Shown here: positions 18,141 through 25,178 of the stretch, piece by piece
Numbering within the stretch: position 1 is the first letter of the stretch
Layout of the letters: the number at the start of each line of letters is the position of its first letter
Assembly (NCBI GenBank): GCA_029211085.1
Contig: JARGFW010000029.1
Span: forward strand, 1 to 34,715
Length of the DNA: 34,715 nucleotides
Reading direction: 5' to 3'
Origin: Deferrisomatales bacterium
GTDB lineage: Bacteria; Desulfobacterota; Deferrisomatia; Deferrisomatales; JARGFW01
Position numbers and translations under genes: made by a program
Notes under the pieces: generated by a model
Seen by the model: the letters and a program-made list of their open reading frames with translations, nothing else
Database searches by the model: none
What the model was told of the DNA's origin: nothing

Positions 18141-18164
18141 AAAAAAGTGGGCACCAACCCACTT
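18141..18164 (-). terminator. Terminator-like hairpin in rimP leader
   Basis: On the minus strand AAGTGGG and CCCACTT (18164-18158 and 18151-18145) pair over a six-base loop. They are followed by TTTTTT, ending 10 bases before the rimP ATG. It looks like an intrinsic terminator placed inside the leader, so it may act as an attenuator for rimP-nusA-infB. Alternatively it ends an unseen upstream transcript. Confidence 0.65.
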
Positions 18165-18465
18165 CGCGTTACTGCAGTCCCAGACGAAGGGCGGAATCAT
18201 AACAGCGGCGCCCTCGGCTGTAAACCCCCTGCTGCGAGGCTCTGCCGGTGCTCCGGTTGGGATCCCGTCGGGGGGCCCGTGAGGGGTGGTGTTGCCCGGC
18301 AGCAGTGGATCTTCGACTCCTCGGGGGGAATGGAAACGCTGTTGCGACAGTGGCTATCCCTGGTATGGTGCCGCGAAGCGATGCCGGTTGCAGCCTGCGA
18401 AGAGTGCCCTTTGTGAGCGTAATTGGGCGCAGCTAAAGTAGTACGAACAGTGTTTGGGAACCCCT
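18165..18465. other. Divergent spacer between rimP and histidine kinase genes
   Basis: About 300 bp without a gene. Both the rimP block and the kinase operon should have promoters here. I found no tRNA (a metY-like gene precedes rimP in enterobacteria) although a T-loop-like TTCGACTC occurs near 18312; its flanks do not pair. The AT-richer stretch at 18415-18455 lies just before the kinase start. Confidence 0.5.
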
Positions 18466-19998
18466 ATGGGCAGAATGAAGCCGGGAGTAGCGGAGGCGTT
18501 CTCCGCGAGCCCTACCCTGGATAAGGTGCTGCGGGCAGCGGTGGCCGGGTGGGACCACGCCCTGGCGGTGTTCCGCCCGGGCACCGGCCGCTTGGTGTAT
18601 GCCAACGGGGCGTTTGCGGACCTCACCGGCATCGCCCCGGACCAGTTGGCAAAGACGACGGTCTTTCGCTGCCTCGGAGAGGAAGGCAAGCGCCAGGCGC
18701 GTGCGGCGGTGACCGAGCTTTCCGGCTGCGGCCACAGCCGCGTGACCTCCGAGCTGCAACTGGCCTTGCCCCTGCGATCCCCACGCCGCCTGCGAGCCAC
18801 CTTTGCCCTGCTGCACCCCACGCCCAAGCGCCAGCTGATCAGCATGCACCTGGTGGACGTTACCGAGTGGGTGGATCGGGAACGGGTGCTGGAGGAGCGG
18901 TTGGGGTTCCTCTCGGGGGTGATCGGCGGTGCTCTGGAGTGCGTGGTGGCGAGCCGGATGGACGGCCAGATCCTGCTCATGAACCGCGGCGCACAGCTGT
19001 TGTTTGGGTACTCGGAAGAGGAGGCGGTGGGTCGCAAGTACATCCAAGACCTTTTCGAGGGAGATACCTCCCACGAAGTGCTGAATTTGCTGCGCAGCCC
19101 AAGCCACGGGGGGTTCGGTGTTGTGGATCGCCACCAGGCGATTCTCATCGCCGAGAGTCGGGAGCGCATCCCGGTTTGGATGAGCATCCACACCCTGCGC
19201 GACGCCGCGGGGGGCGAGGCGGGCACGGTGGCCTACGTGCACGACATGCGGGAGACCCTGGAGATCGAGCGGCGCCTGGAGGAGGTGCAGATGCAGCTCA
19301 TCCACGCCGACAAGATGGCGTCCCTGGGCAAACTGGCCGCCGGGGTGGCCCACGAGATCAACAATCCCCTGGGGGGCATCCTGTTGTTCGGGAGCCTGCT
19401 GTTGGAGGATATGGATTTTTCCGACCCGCGGCGTGAAGACATGGATCGCATCGTCCAGGAGGCCCGCCGCTGCCGGGAGATCGTCAACTCCCTGCTGGAC
19501 TTCTCCCACCAGAAGAAGCGCTACCAGGAGCCGGTGGACCTCAACGCCGCGGTGGAGCAGTGCTTGTCCCTGTTGGGCAACAAAGCGGTCTTCTACAACA
19601 TTTCCGTCGCCCTGGAGCTTGCCGAGTCGCTGCCGGTGATCATCGGCAACCCCAGCCAGATCAAACAGGTGTTCACCAATATCGTCACCAACGCGGTGGA
19701 CGCCATGGAAGGGGAGGGCACACTGACGGTGCGTTCCCGCCACGCAGGGGACACCGGGGAGGTGGTGGTGGCGTTCTGCGACACCGGACCGGGCATGCCG
19801 GCCAACGTGCGCAACCGCATCTTCGATCCGTTCTTCACCACCAAGGAGCCGGGCAAGGGTACCGGCCTGGGGTTGAGCTTGTCCTACAACATCATCCGCG
19901 GGCACCGGGGGGACATCCGGGTGCACTGCCCGCCGGGCGGGGGCACCGTCTTCGAGGTGGCCCTGCCGGTGGTGACCGACGAGGAGCCGGTGGCGTGA
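18466..19998 (+). CDS. Soluble PAS-domain sensor histidine kinase (NtrB type)
   Basis: This is a 510-residue cytoplasmic protein without membrane segments. It has two PAS-like domains (about 17-125 with [15 protein letters not shown], and about 138-255 with [20 protein letters not shown]). HisKA carries the phospho-accepting His296 in [10 protein letters not shown]. HATPase_c has the N box [12 protein letters not shown] (near 405), [22 protein letters not shown] and the final GG-rich lid. It would autophosphorylate and pass phosphate to the next gene product. The input is unknown. Starts at TTG 18454, ATG 18466 and ATG 18475 are all possible; none has a clear ribosome site. Its stop overlaps the regulator start as GTGA. 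Confidence 0.92.
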   Translation: MGRMKPGVAEAFSASPTLDKVLRAAVAGWDHALAVFRPGTGRLVYANGAFADLTGIAPDQLAKTTVFRCLGEEGKRQARAAVTELSGCGHSRVTSELQLALPLRSPRRLRATFALLHPTPKRQLISMHLVDVTEWVDRERVLEERLGFLSGVIGGALECVVASRMDGQILLMNRGAQLLFGYSEEEAVGRKYIQDLFEGDTSHEVLNLLRSPSHGGFGVVDRHQAILIAESRERIPVWMSIHTLRDAAGGEAGTVAYVHDMRETLEIERRLEEVQMQLIHADKMASLGKLAAGVAHEINNPLGGILLFGSLLLEDMDFSDPRREDMDRIVQEARRCREIVNSLLDFSHQKKRYQEPVDLNAAVEQCLSLLGNKAVFYNISVALELAESLPVIIGNPSQIKQVFTNIVTNAVDAMEGEGTLTVRSRHAGDTGEVVVAFCDTGPGMPANVRNRIFDPFFTTKEPGKGTGLGLSLSYNIIRGHRGDIRVHCPPGGGTVFEVALPVVTDEEPVA

Positions 19999-21332
19999 AT
20001 GTGCTGATCATCGACGACGAGCGGTCCATTCGAGAGGGGCTGGCCAAGACCCTGCGGCGCATGGGCCACGAGGTGACCCTGGCGGAGAACGGCCAGCAGG
20101 GTCTCGAGGAGTTCTCGGGCGCCAGCTACGAGATGGTGCTGCTCGACCTCAAGATGCCGGGAATCGACGGCATGGAGACGCTGCGGCTGCTCAAGGAGGC
20201 CGACCCCGAGGTGATCATCGTGATGATCACCGGCTACCCGTCGGTGGAGACGGTGCTCAAGGCGTTCCGGCTGGGGGCCTACGACTATCTGCCCAAGCCG
20301 TTCACCCCGCAGGAGGTGCGTATCATCACCGCGCGGGCCGAGGAGCGTCGCCGCCTGCGCTTCGAGAACGAGCAGCTGCGCCGCCAGCTCAACGCGACCA
20401 AGGGGGGCGGTTTCCTGATCAGCAAGAGCCCGGCCATGCGCGAGGTGAACCAGCACATCGACAAACTGGCCCGTACCGACAGCAATGTGCTGATCACCGG
20501 GGAGAGCGGCACCGGCAAGGAGGTGGTGGCGCGGATGATCTACAGCCTGTCGCCGCGCAAGGACCAGGAGTTCGTGGCGGTGGACTGCTCCATGCTGGCC
20601 GAGCCCCTCTTGGAAAGTGAGTTGTTCGGCCATGTGAAAGGGGCGTTCACCGGCGCCACCGCCCCCAAACGCGGCCTGTTCGAGTTGGCCGACGGCGGCA
20701 CCTTCTTTCTCGACGAGGTGGGCAACCTGTCGCCGGGTACCCAGGCCAAACTGTTGCGGGTGATCCAGGAGCGGGAGATCAAGGCGGTGGGGGGTACCAC
20801 CACCCGCAAGGTGGACGTGCGACTGATCGCCGCCACCAACGCCGACCTACAGGCGGCGATCGCCAAGGGTACCTTCCGTGAAGACCTCTACTACCGCCTG
20901 GCGGTGTTCCCCCTCCACCTGCCGCGGCTGAGCGAGCGCCATGAGGACATACCCGAGTTGGCGCGGTTGTTTCTCAAGAAGTACGCGGCCAAGAACGCCA
21001 AGCACATCAAGGATGTCACCCCGGGGTTCCTGGCCGTGCTGTCCTCGTACAACTTCCCGGGCAATGTGCGCGAGTTGGAGAACATCGTGCAGCGGGCGGT
21101 GGTGATCGAGGAGTCCGACACCCTGCGGCCGGGGAGCCTGCCCGCCTACCTGCTCAAGGACTCGCCGGAGGAGAAGGTGAAACGCTTCCCTTCCCTGCGG
21201 GCGCTGGAGCGCGACCACATCGGTCTGGTGCTGCGCGCCTGTGACTCGAAGAAGGCCTTGGCTGCGGAGATCCTGGGCATCGACCGCAAGACCCTGTACC
21301 GGAAGATGCAGCAGTACCAGCTGCATGAGTGA
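19995..21332 (+). CDS. Sigma-54 dependent response regulator (NtrC/AtoC family)
   Basis: This 445-residue protein activates sigma-54 promoters. The receiver domain (1-120) has the acidic pair Asp7/Asp8, phospho-acceptor Asp51 in LLDLKMPG and the KPF lysine. The AAA+ domain has Walker A GESGTGKE (169-176), the sigma-54 contact loop GAFTGA (216-221) and Walker B GGTFFLDE (235-242). The C-terminal Fis-type helix-turn-helix is KKALAAEILGIDRKTLYRKM. GTG at 19995 overlaps the kinase stop, with GAGGAG eight bases upstream. All key residues are present. A likely target is the -24/-12 promoter at 24487, the only one I found in the window; that link is inference. Confidence 0.95.
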   Translation: MNVLIIDDERSIREGLAKTLRRMGHEVTLAENGQQGLEEFSGASYEMVLLDLKMPGIDGMETLRLLKEADPEVIIVMITGYPSVETVLKAFRLGAYDYLPKPFTPQEVRIITARAEERRRLRFENEQLRRQLNATKGGGFLISKSPAMREVNQHIDKLARTDSNVLITGESGTGKEVVARMIYSLSPRKDQEFVAVDCSMLAEPLLESELFGHVKGAFTGATAPKRGLFELADGGTFFLDEVGNLSPGTQAKLLRVIQEREIKAVGGTTTRKVDVRLIAATNADLQAAIAKGTFREDLYYRLAVFPLHLPRLSERHEDIPELARLFLKKYAAKNAKHIKDVTPGFLAVLSSYNFPGNVRELENIVQRAVVIEESDTLRPGSLPAYLLKDSPEEKVKRFPSLRALERDHIGLVLRACDSKKALAAEILGIDRKTLYRKMQQYQLHE

Positions 21333-21361
21333 GCTGACCGCTGCAAGAGGAGGAGAGACCC

Positions 21362-22126
21362 GTGAAGGAAGCCATCCGCAGCTTTGCCCGGGGACTGGGC
21401 GTCGACGACGTTGGGTTCGCAACAGCTGACGACTACCGGAGCCCCCGGTCCCCCGCCCTGGGGGAACTGCTGTCCGGCGCCCGTTCCCTGGTGGTCCTGG
21501 CCTATCGGGAACTGTCCACCTGCGACAGCGAGAACCCGCAGATCGCGATGAACGGTCGGATGGACGTGATGGCGTTCAGCCGCTCCTGCAACTACCGGCT
21601 GGCAAGGTTTCTGGAGACCGAGTGCGGAGGCCGGGCCATCACTGTGCCGGTGAGCTATCCCCTGGAGATGAGCGAAGAGACCAACGGGGCCGTGGGAGAC
21701 CTGTCCCTGCGCCACGCCGCGGTGGCTGCCGGGCTGGGTGCGTTCGGCCGGCACAATCTGGTGATCCACCCCGAGTTGGGCACCCGGGTGATTTTCACGG
21801 CAGTGCTCACCGACCTAAACCTGCCGTCCGACGCGGCGGTGACGGAGGATCTCTGTGTCCACTGCGACGCCTGCGTCGCCGCCTGCCCGGGGGACGCTCT
21901 GGCCGAAGAGGGGCGCACCGACGTGATGCGCTGCATCCGCAACTCGCAGCCCTACGGCATCGGCGGCGCAATCCGCTTCTGGACCGAGTACGGGGCCGCG
22001 ACCCCTGCGGAGCGCAAGGCGCTGCTGCGCGACCCTCGCTACTGGAAGCTCTACCAGGCCGGGTTCATTGGCTTCCAGTACTTCTGCTTCCGCTGCTTGG
22101 CGACGTGTCCGGTGGGGCGCGGCTGA
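21362..22126 (+). CDS. QueG-like (epoxyqueuosine reductase-related) 4Fe-4S protein
   Basis: This 254-residue protein resembles the QueG/reductive-dehalogenase-like core. LGVDDVGFATADDY opens it, and AAVAAGLGAFGRHNLVIHPELG is the family's conserved segment. A CxxCxxCxxxCP ferredoxin motif (CVHCDACVAACPGDAL) near 163-178 is followed by further cysteines (MRCIRNS, CFRCLATCP) that could hold a second cluster. It is shorter than true QueG (about 350-380 residues) and lacks the HEAT-like C-terminus, so queuosine synthesis should not be assumed; a corrinoid- or flavin-linked redox role is possible. The GTG start at 21362 follows GAGGAGGAGAG, 29 bp behind the regulator gene. Confidence 0.8.
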   Translation: MKEAIRSFARGLGVDDVGFATADDYRSPRSPALGELLSGARSLVVLAYRELSTCDSENPQIAMNGRMDVMAFSRSCNYRLARFLETECGGRAITVPVSYPLEMSEETNGAVGDLSLRHAAVAAGLGAFGRHNLVIHPELGTRVIFTAVLTDLNLPSDAAVTEDLCVHCDACVAACPGDALAEEGRTDVMRCIRNSQPYGIGGAIRFWTEYGAATPAERKALLRDPRYWKLYQAGFIGFQYFCFRCLATCPVGRG

Positions 22127-22133
22127 CGGGGCC

Positions 22134-23057
22134 GTGGCTCCCCAGGAGATCCTGCCGGGGCTGTATTTCTTCGAACGCGGCTATCTGAACGGCAACCACC
22201 TGGCGGCAACGGGCGAGGCGCCGGTTCTGGTGGACACCGGCTACGCTTCCGGGCTGGCCGCCACCCTGGGGAACCTCGCCGCAGTGGGCATCGAACCCGC
22301 CGCAGTGCGCACCGTGGTCAACACGCACCTGCACTGCGATCACGTGGGGGGCAATCCGGCCCTGCAGGGTGCCTCCGGGTGCCGGGCCTGGCTGCACCGG
22401 GCGGCGCGCCCGGCGGTGGAGAGCGGCGACCGGTTGGCCACGTGGTGGGACTACTATGGCCAGGCAGGGGAGTTCTTCCCGGTGGGTCGCTGGCTCGAGG
22501 ACGGTGAGGAGGTCCTGCTGGGGGTGCACCCGTTCCAGGTCATTCACGTACCTGGCCATGCTCCGGACCTGATCGCCCTGTACCACCCGGGGGAGAAGCT
22601 CTTGCTCTCCTCCGATGCCCTGTGGGAGCGCGGTCTGGCGGTGGTCACCCCGGAGGTGGAGGGGGACGACGCGCCCCGGCGCTGGCTCGACTCCCTGGAA
22701 CGGCTGGCGGGACTCGACGTGTGCCGGGTCTACCCCGGTCACGGCGGCCCGTTCGGGGACTTCGCGGGAGCCTTGGAGCGGACCCGGTCCCGCCTCGAGC
22801 TGTACTGTGCCGACCCCTGCAGCATGGCTGACGACCTGTTGCGTAAGATCACCGTGTATACCCTGCTCATGGGGGGCCCGCGCCCCGAGGCCGGGTTCTT
22901 CGACCAGTTGTGCGCGACCCGCTGGTTCCCCGCCACGGTGGACCGTTGGTTCGGGGGTGCGCATCGGGCCAAGTACGACGAAACCCTCGTCCATCTGCTC
23001 CAGCGCCGCGCGGTGGTGCGGGACCTGGGGCAGTTGCGCAGTCTCGCCCGCCCCTGA
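22134..23057 (+). CDS. MBL-fold metallo-hydrolase
   Basis: This is a 307-residue protein with the metallo-beta-lactamase fold. HxHxDH is at 65-70 (HLHCDH) and binds two metals, usually Zn or Fe. DTGYASGL lies near residue 35, HVPGHAPDLIALYHPGEKLL gives the next histidine and VYPGHGGPFGD the last. The region after about 220 is helical, as in hydrolases acting on thioesters or similar small molecules; the substrate cannot be told. The frame is open upstream, but the GTG at 22134, eight bases after the QueG-like stop, is the natural start. It is part of the kinase-regulator-QueG-like-MBL-GYD run on one strand. Confidence 0.88.
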   Translation: MAPQEILPGLYFFERGYLNGNHLAATGEAPVLVDTGYASGLAATLGNLAAVGIEPAAVRTVVNTHLHCDHVGGNPALQGASGCRAWLHRAARPAVESGDRLATWWDYYGQAGEFFPVGRWLEDGEEVLLGVHPFQVIHVPGHAPDLIALYHPGEKLLLSSDALWERGLAVVTPEVEGDDAPRRWLDSLERLAGLDVCRVYPGHGGPFGDFAGALERTRSRLELYCADPCSMADDLLRKITVYTLLMGGPRPEAGFFDQLCATRWFPATVDRWFGGAHRAKYDETLVHLLQRRAVVRDLGQLRSLARP

Positions 23058-23173
23058 CAGCGGTCTGCCGAACTCTCAGGGCAGGCCGGCCGCCCCTTGA
23101 AATCGCTGCTCGGCGTGGCAGCCTGGAGGGTATGTCGGACCGACGGCCAGCCCACCCGGGAAAGGAGGCGACC

Positions 23174-23476
23174 ATGCCCATCTTCATGATGTTCGGAAAC
23201 TACACCCCCGAAGCGCTGCGCGGCATCAGCCCGGACCGCACCCATCAGGTTGCGGAAATCGTCGCGGCCAACGGCGGCAAGGTGCAGGCGATGTACGCGG
23301 TGATGGGCGAACACGATCTGGTGTTCATCGTCGATCTGCCCGACCAGGAACGGGCCCTGATGAGCTCGGTGGCCATCGAGCGCCTCACCGGCATCATCCT
23401 GCGGACCTCGCCGGTGGTGGAGGTGGAGAAGTTTGACCGGTTGGTGGGGGCCGTGGCCCAGGTCGAAAGGATCTAA
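23174..23476 (+). CDS. GYD domain protein
   Basis: This 100-residue protein begins MPIFMMFGNYTPEALRGISP and has the GYD-family alpha/beta ferredoxin-like pattern, with a YAVMGEHDLVFIVDLPD strand and a helix ALMSSVAIERLTG. The GYD motif itself reads GEHD here. The ATG at 23174 is preceded by AAAGGAGG. The function of the family is unknown. It is transcribed in the same direction as the MBL gene 116 bp upstream, and converges on the nuclease gene with only 17 bp between the stops. Confidence 0.85.
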   Translation: MPIFMMFGNYTPEALRGISPDRTHQVAEIVAANGGKVQAMYAVMGEHDLVFIVDLPDQERALMSSVAIERLTGIILRTSPVVEVEKFDRLVGAVAQVERI

Positions 23477-23493
23477 CAGCCCCTCCCGCGTAC

Positions 23494-23982
23494 TCAGGGC
23501 GGTGCCAGGTTCCCAGGGGCGAGTCCACTCCACATCCCCCGCCCGGCGGCCCGGGCGTCTGTTTCCGCTGCCTCCAGCCCCCGGGCGTCCGGGGCGGCGC
23601 TCCGGTCCCAACGCGCCAGCCCGGTCGCCACCAGCTCCAGACCCAGATCCCGTCCGTCGGGCAGGGTGACCACCCCGACGGTGCGACCCCGCGAGTCCTC
23701 CCGGATGGGGACCACGGTGACCCGGTTCCCGAGAGCCAGTTCGGCGCTCCGCGCCCGGGAGAGGGCGCCGAACGCCTGGTTGACCTCGGGCGCATCGATG
23801 CCGAGCAGGTGCACCGGCCGGTCGCGGCTCCCCACGCGAACCATCAAGGTGTCGCCCGACCAGACCCCGGTGACGGTGCCGATGAAGGAACGGTCGCCGC
23901 CGGTGGCGGGCCCGCTTCCCAACAGGCACGGCACGCACAGCGACAGACACAGCGCTACGCAGACGGGCAGCCGGATTCGCAT
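23494..23982 (-). CDS. Exported thermonuclease-like (SNase) protein
   Basis: This 162-residue protein has an N-terminal signal sequence (MRIRLPVCVALCLSLCVPCL), so it is exported or periplasmic. The SNase OB fold is visible: GTVTGVWSGDTLMVR, HLLGIDAPEVNQAFG, EDSRGRTVGVVTLPDGRDL and LELVATGLARWD. Glu of DAPE and Arg of SRGR match catalytic Glu43 and Arg87 of staphylococcal nuclease. The position of Arg35 (before LLGIDAPE) is His, so catalysis may be altered. The ATG at 23982 follows AGGAAG. It is monocistronic, convergent with the GYD gene. Confidence 0.9.
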   Translation of the reverse strand: MRIRLPVCVALCLSLCVPCLLGSGPATGGDRSFIGTVTGVWSGDTLMVRVGSRDRPVHLLGIDAPEVNQAFGALSRARSAELALGNRVTVVPIREDSRGRTVGVVTLPDGRDLGLELVATGLARWDRSAAPDARGLEAAETDARAAGRGMWSGLAPGNLAPP

Positions 23983-24485
23983 GTTGGCTTCCTGCTCGGG
24001 GTGGAAACGAAGACACCGTGCCGTGATGCCGGGTGCCCGGAGAAAGGACAGGGAGAAGGCGAAGCGCCCGAAGGAGGAGGATAACGGATCTGTGCGTCGA
24101 GACAAGACGGTGAAGGTGCGGTCGTGTGGATGTGGCCCCCCGAAAACGGCCATGAACCCGCTCCGGGGGCCGGTACGGGGACCGGAAGGGTTCGGAGCGG
24201 AAGATTTCGTTGCCTTCTGGGCAGCGCAACAGCGCGTCCCCCTCGGCGGGACAGAATGCCCCGCGATCGGGCCAGACCGGGCGGCAGAGGGTCGCCACCC
24301 CGGCTTGGCCGGGGCAAAGGGCCCCGCTCGTTTTTCCCTGTCCATCCGGCGTTTGATGGAAACCGAGGCGAAAAGGCGTGGGGGTGGGCGCGCTTCAAGG
24401 GGCAATCTGCCCCATTCAGCGAGCGGCCCCACCGGGCTGTCCCGTGTGGTCCGTGAAAGTCCAATAAAGTCAATGGCTTGTAATC
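23983..24485. other. Long spacer upstream of the sigma-54 promoter
   Basis: About 500 bp without a gene that I can defend. A plus-strand frame through 24150-24430 has some protein-like stretches (FGAEDFVAFWAAQQ) but no start or family match. A CCCCGGC/GCCGGGG stem (about 24299-24315) and a GGGGC/GCCCC stem followed by GCTCGTTTTT (24311-24335) could be a weak plus-strand terminator. Two 15-bp dyads described separately lie at 24311 and 24399. Confidence 0.5.
24311..24413. promoter_or_regulatory. Two candidate enhancer dyads for an NtrC-type regulator
   Basis: GGGGCA-ATC-TGCCCC at 24399-24413 is a perfect 6-3-6 dyad about 75-90 bp upstream of the -24 box, the normal distance for a sigma-54 activator site. 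GGGGCA-AAG-GGCCCC at 24311-24325 has the same spacing with one mismatch in the right half. The sites are 88 bp apart. The second also fits a terminator stem, so it is less certain. Confidence 0.4.
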
Positions 24486-24502
24486 TTGGCACGGGGGTTG
24501 CT
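24486..24502 (+). promoter_or_regulatory. Sigma-54 (-24/-12) promoter
   Basis: TTGGCACGGGGGTTGCT matches the -24/-12 consensus (TTGGCACG-N4-TTGCT) with GG at 24488-24489 and GC at 24500-24501, 10 bases between them. Transcription should start near 24513, giving a leader of about 55 bases to the ATG at 24568. It would drive the receiver-like gene and probably the Hdr-MetVF cluster behind it. Confidence 0.85.
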
Positions 24503-24567
24503 TTTACAGAGGGCGAGAGCGGCGAAACCCCTTCCCGGCCAGCCACCGGGAGAACCAGGAGGAAGCC

Positions 24568-25035
24568 ATGTCCCGCCCCGACGTCATGATCATCGACACC
24601 GACCGCAACCGGATCCGCTCTTTGCGCCGCATCCTGCGTGAGGCGCGCAGCAACCTGACGGTGGAGGAGGTGACGCAGCCCAGCCAGGTGCGCGCCGCGG
24701 TGGCCAAGGAGCGTCCCACCCTGGTGCTCATGCACAGCGCCTTCCCGTACCTGGAAGAGGACGGCACCGGGCTCCTGGAACTGGTGCAGGACGACATGCG
24801 TAACGTCAACACCGGCATCATGTTGGTGCTGCCGGTCTCCGGTTCGATGCTGTACCGGTCGGGGTACCAGGAAGGCATGGAGATGCTGGAACTGGCCGAC
24901 GACCTGATCACCACCGATCTGACCAGCGACATGATCCAACACATGGTCATCGACTACCTCGACCGGCGCACGGTGGTTCGCCAGGAGGCCCGCGAGGCCG
25001 CCGGCGAGCCCGCGTATGCGTTCATCCCCGAGTAA
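24568..25035 (+). CDS. Short receiver-like protein without phosphorylation site
   Basis: This is a 155-residue protein. The start, RPDVMIIDTDRNRIRSLRRI, resembles the first strand and helix of a CheY-like receiver (DVMIIDTD for DVLIVDDD), and TLVLMHSAFPYL sits where the phospho-acceptor strand ends, but there the Asp is missing (LMHS). The conserved Lys near the end of the domain is not evident either. The rest (GIMLVLPVSGSML, LADDLITTDL) keeps the alternating pattern. So it may be a pseudo-receiver that acts by protein contact. No output domain is present. The ATG at 24568 has AGGAGG seven bases upstream; it is the first gene behind the sigma-54 promoter. Role unknown. Confidence 0.75.
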   Translation: MSRPDVMIIDTDRNRIRSLRRILREARSNLTVEEVTQPSQVRAAVAKERPTLVLMHSAFPYLEEDGTGLLELVQDDMRNVNTGIMLVLPVSGSMLYRSGYQEGMEMLELADDLITTDLTSDMIQHMVIDYLDRRTVVRQEAREAAGEPAYAFIPE

Positions 25036-25052
25036 GGGAAGATTCGGCAGCA

Positions 25053-25080
25053 CCGTCCCACCCGGCTGCGGGTGGGACGG
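25053..25080. promoter_or_regulatory. 12-bp intercistronic hairpin before hdrA
   Basis: CCGTCCCACCCG (25053-25064) pairs perfectly with 25069-25080 across a GCTG tetraloop, 17 bases after the stop of the receiver-like gene. No T-tract follows. A second imperfect stem CGGGAGC...CTCCCG with TTTTA in its loop lies at about 25096-25121. These may stabilise or process the transcript, or partly attenuate it. Confidence 0.5.
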
Positions 25081-25178
25081 CCCGGCCCGAGTGGTCGGGA
25101 GCCTGTTTTAGCTCTCCCGAGAACCATCGGACCGGGCGTTTCCCACCCGGTGACCAACGCATATGCTCAGGAGCAGCC

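Noticed and set aside
18300-18330. T-loop-like TTCGACTC near 18312 as part of a tRNA
   Set aside because: The flanking bases do not form a T-stem and no acceptor or anticodon arm fits.
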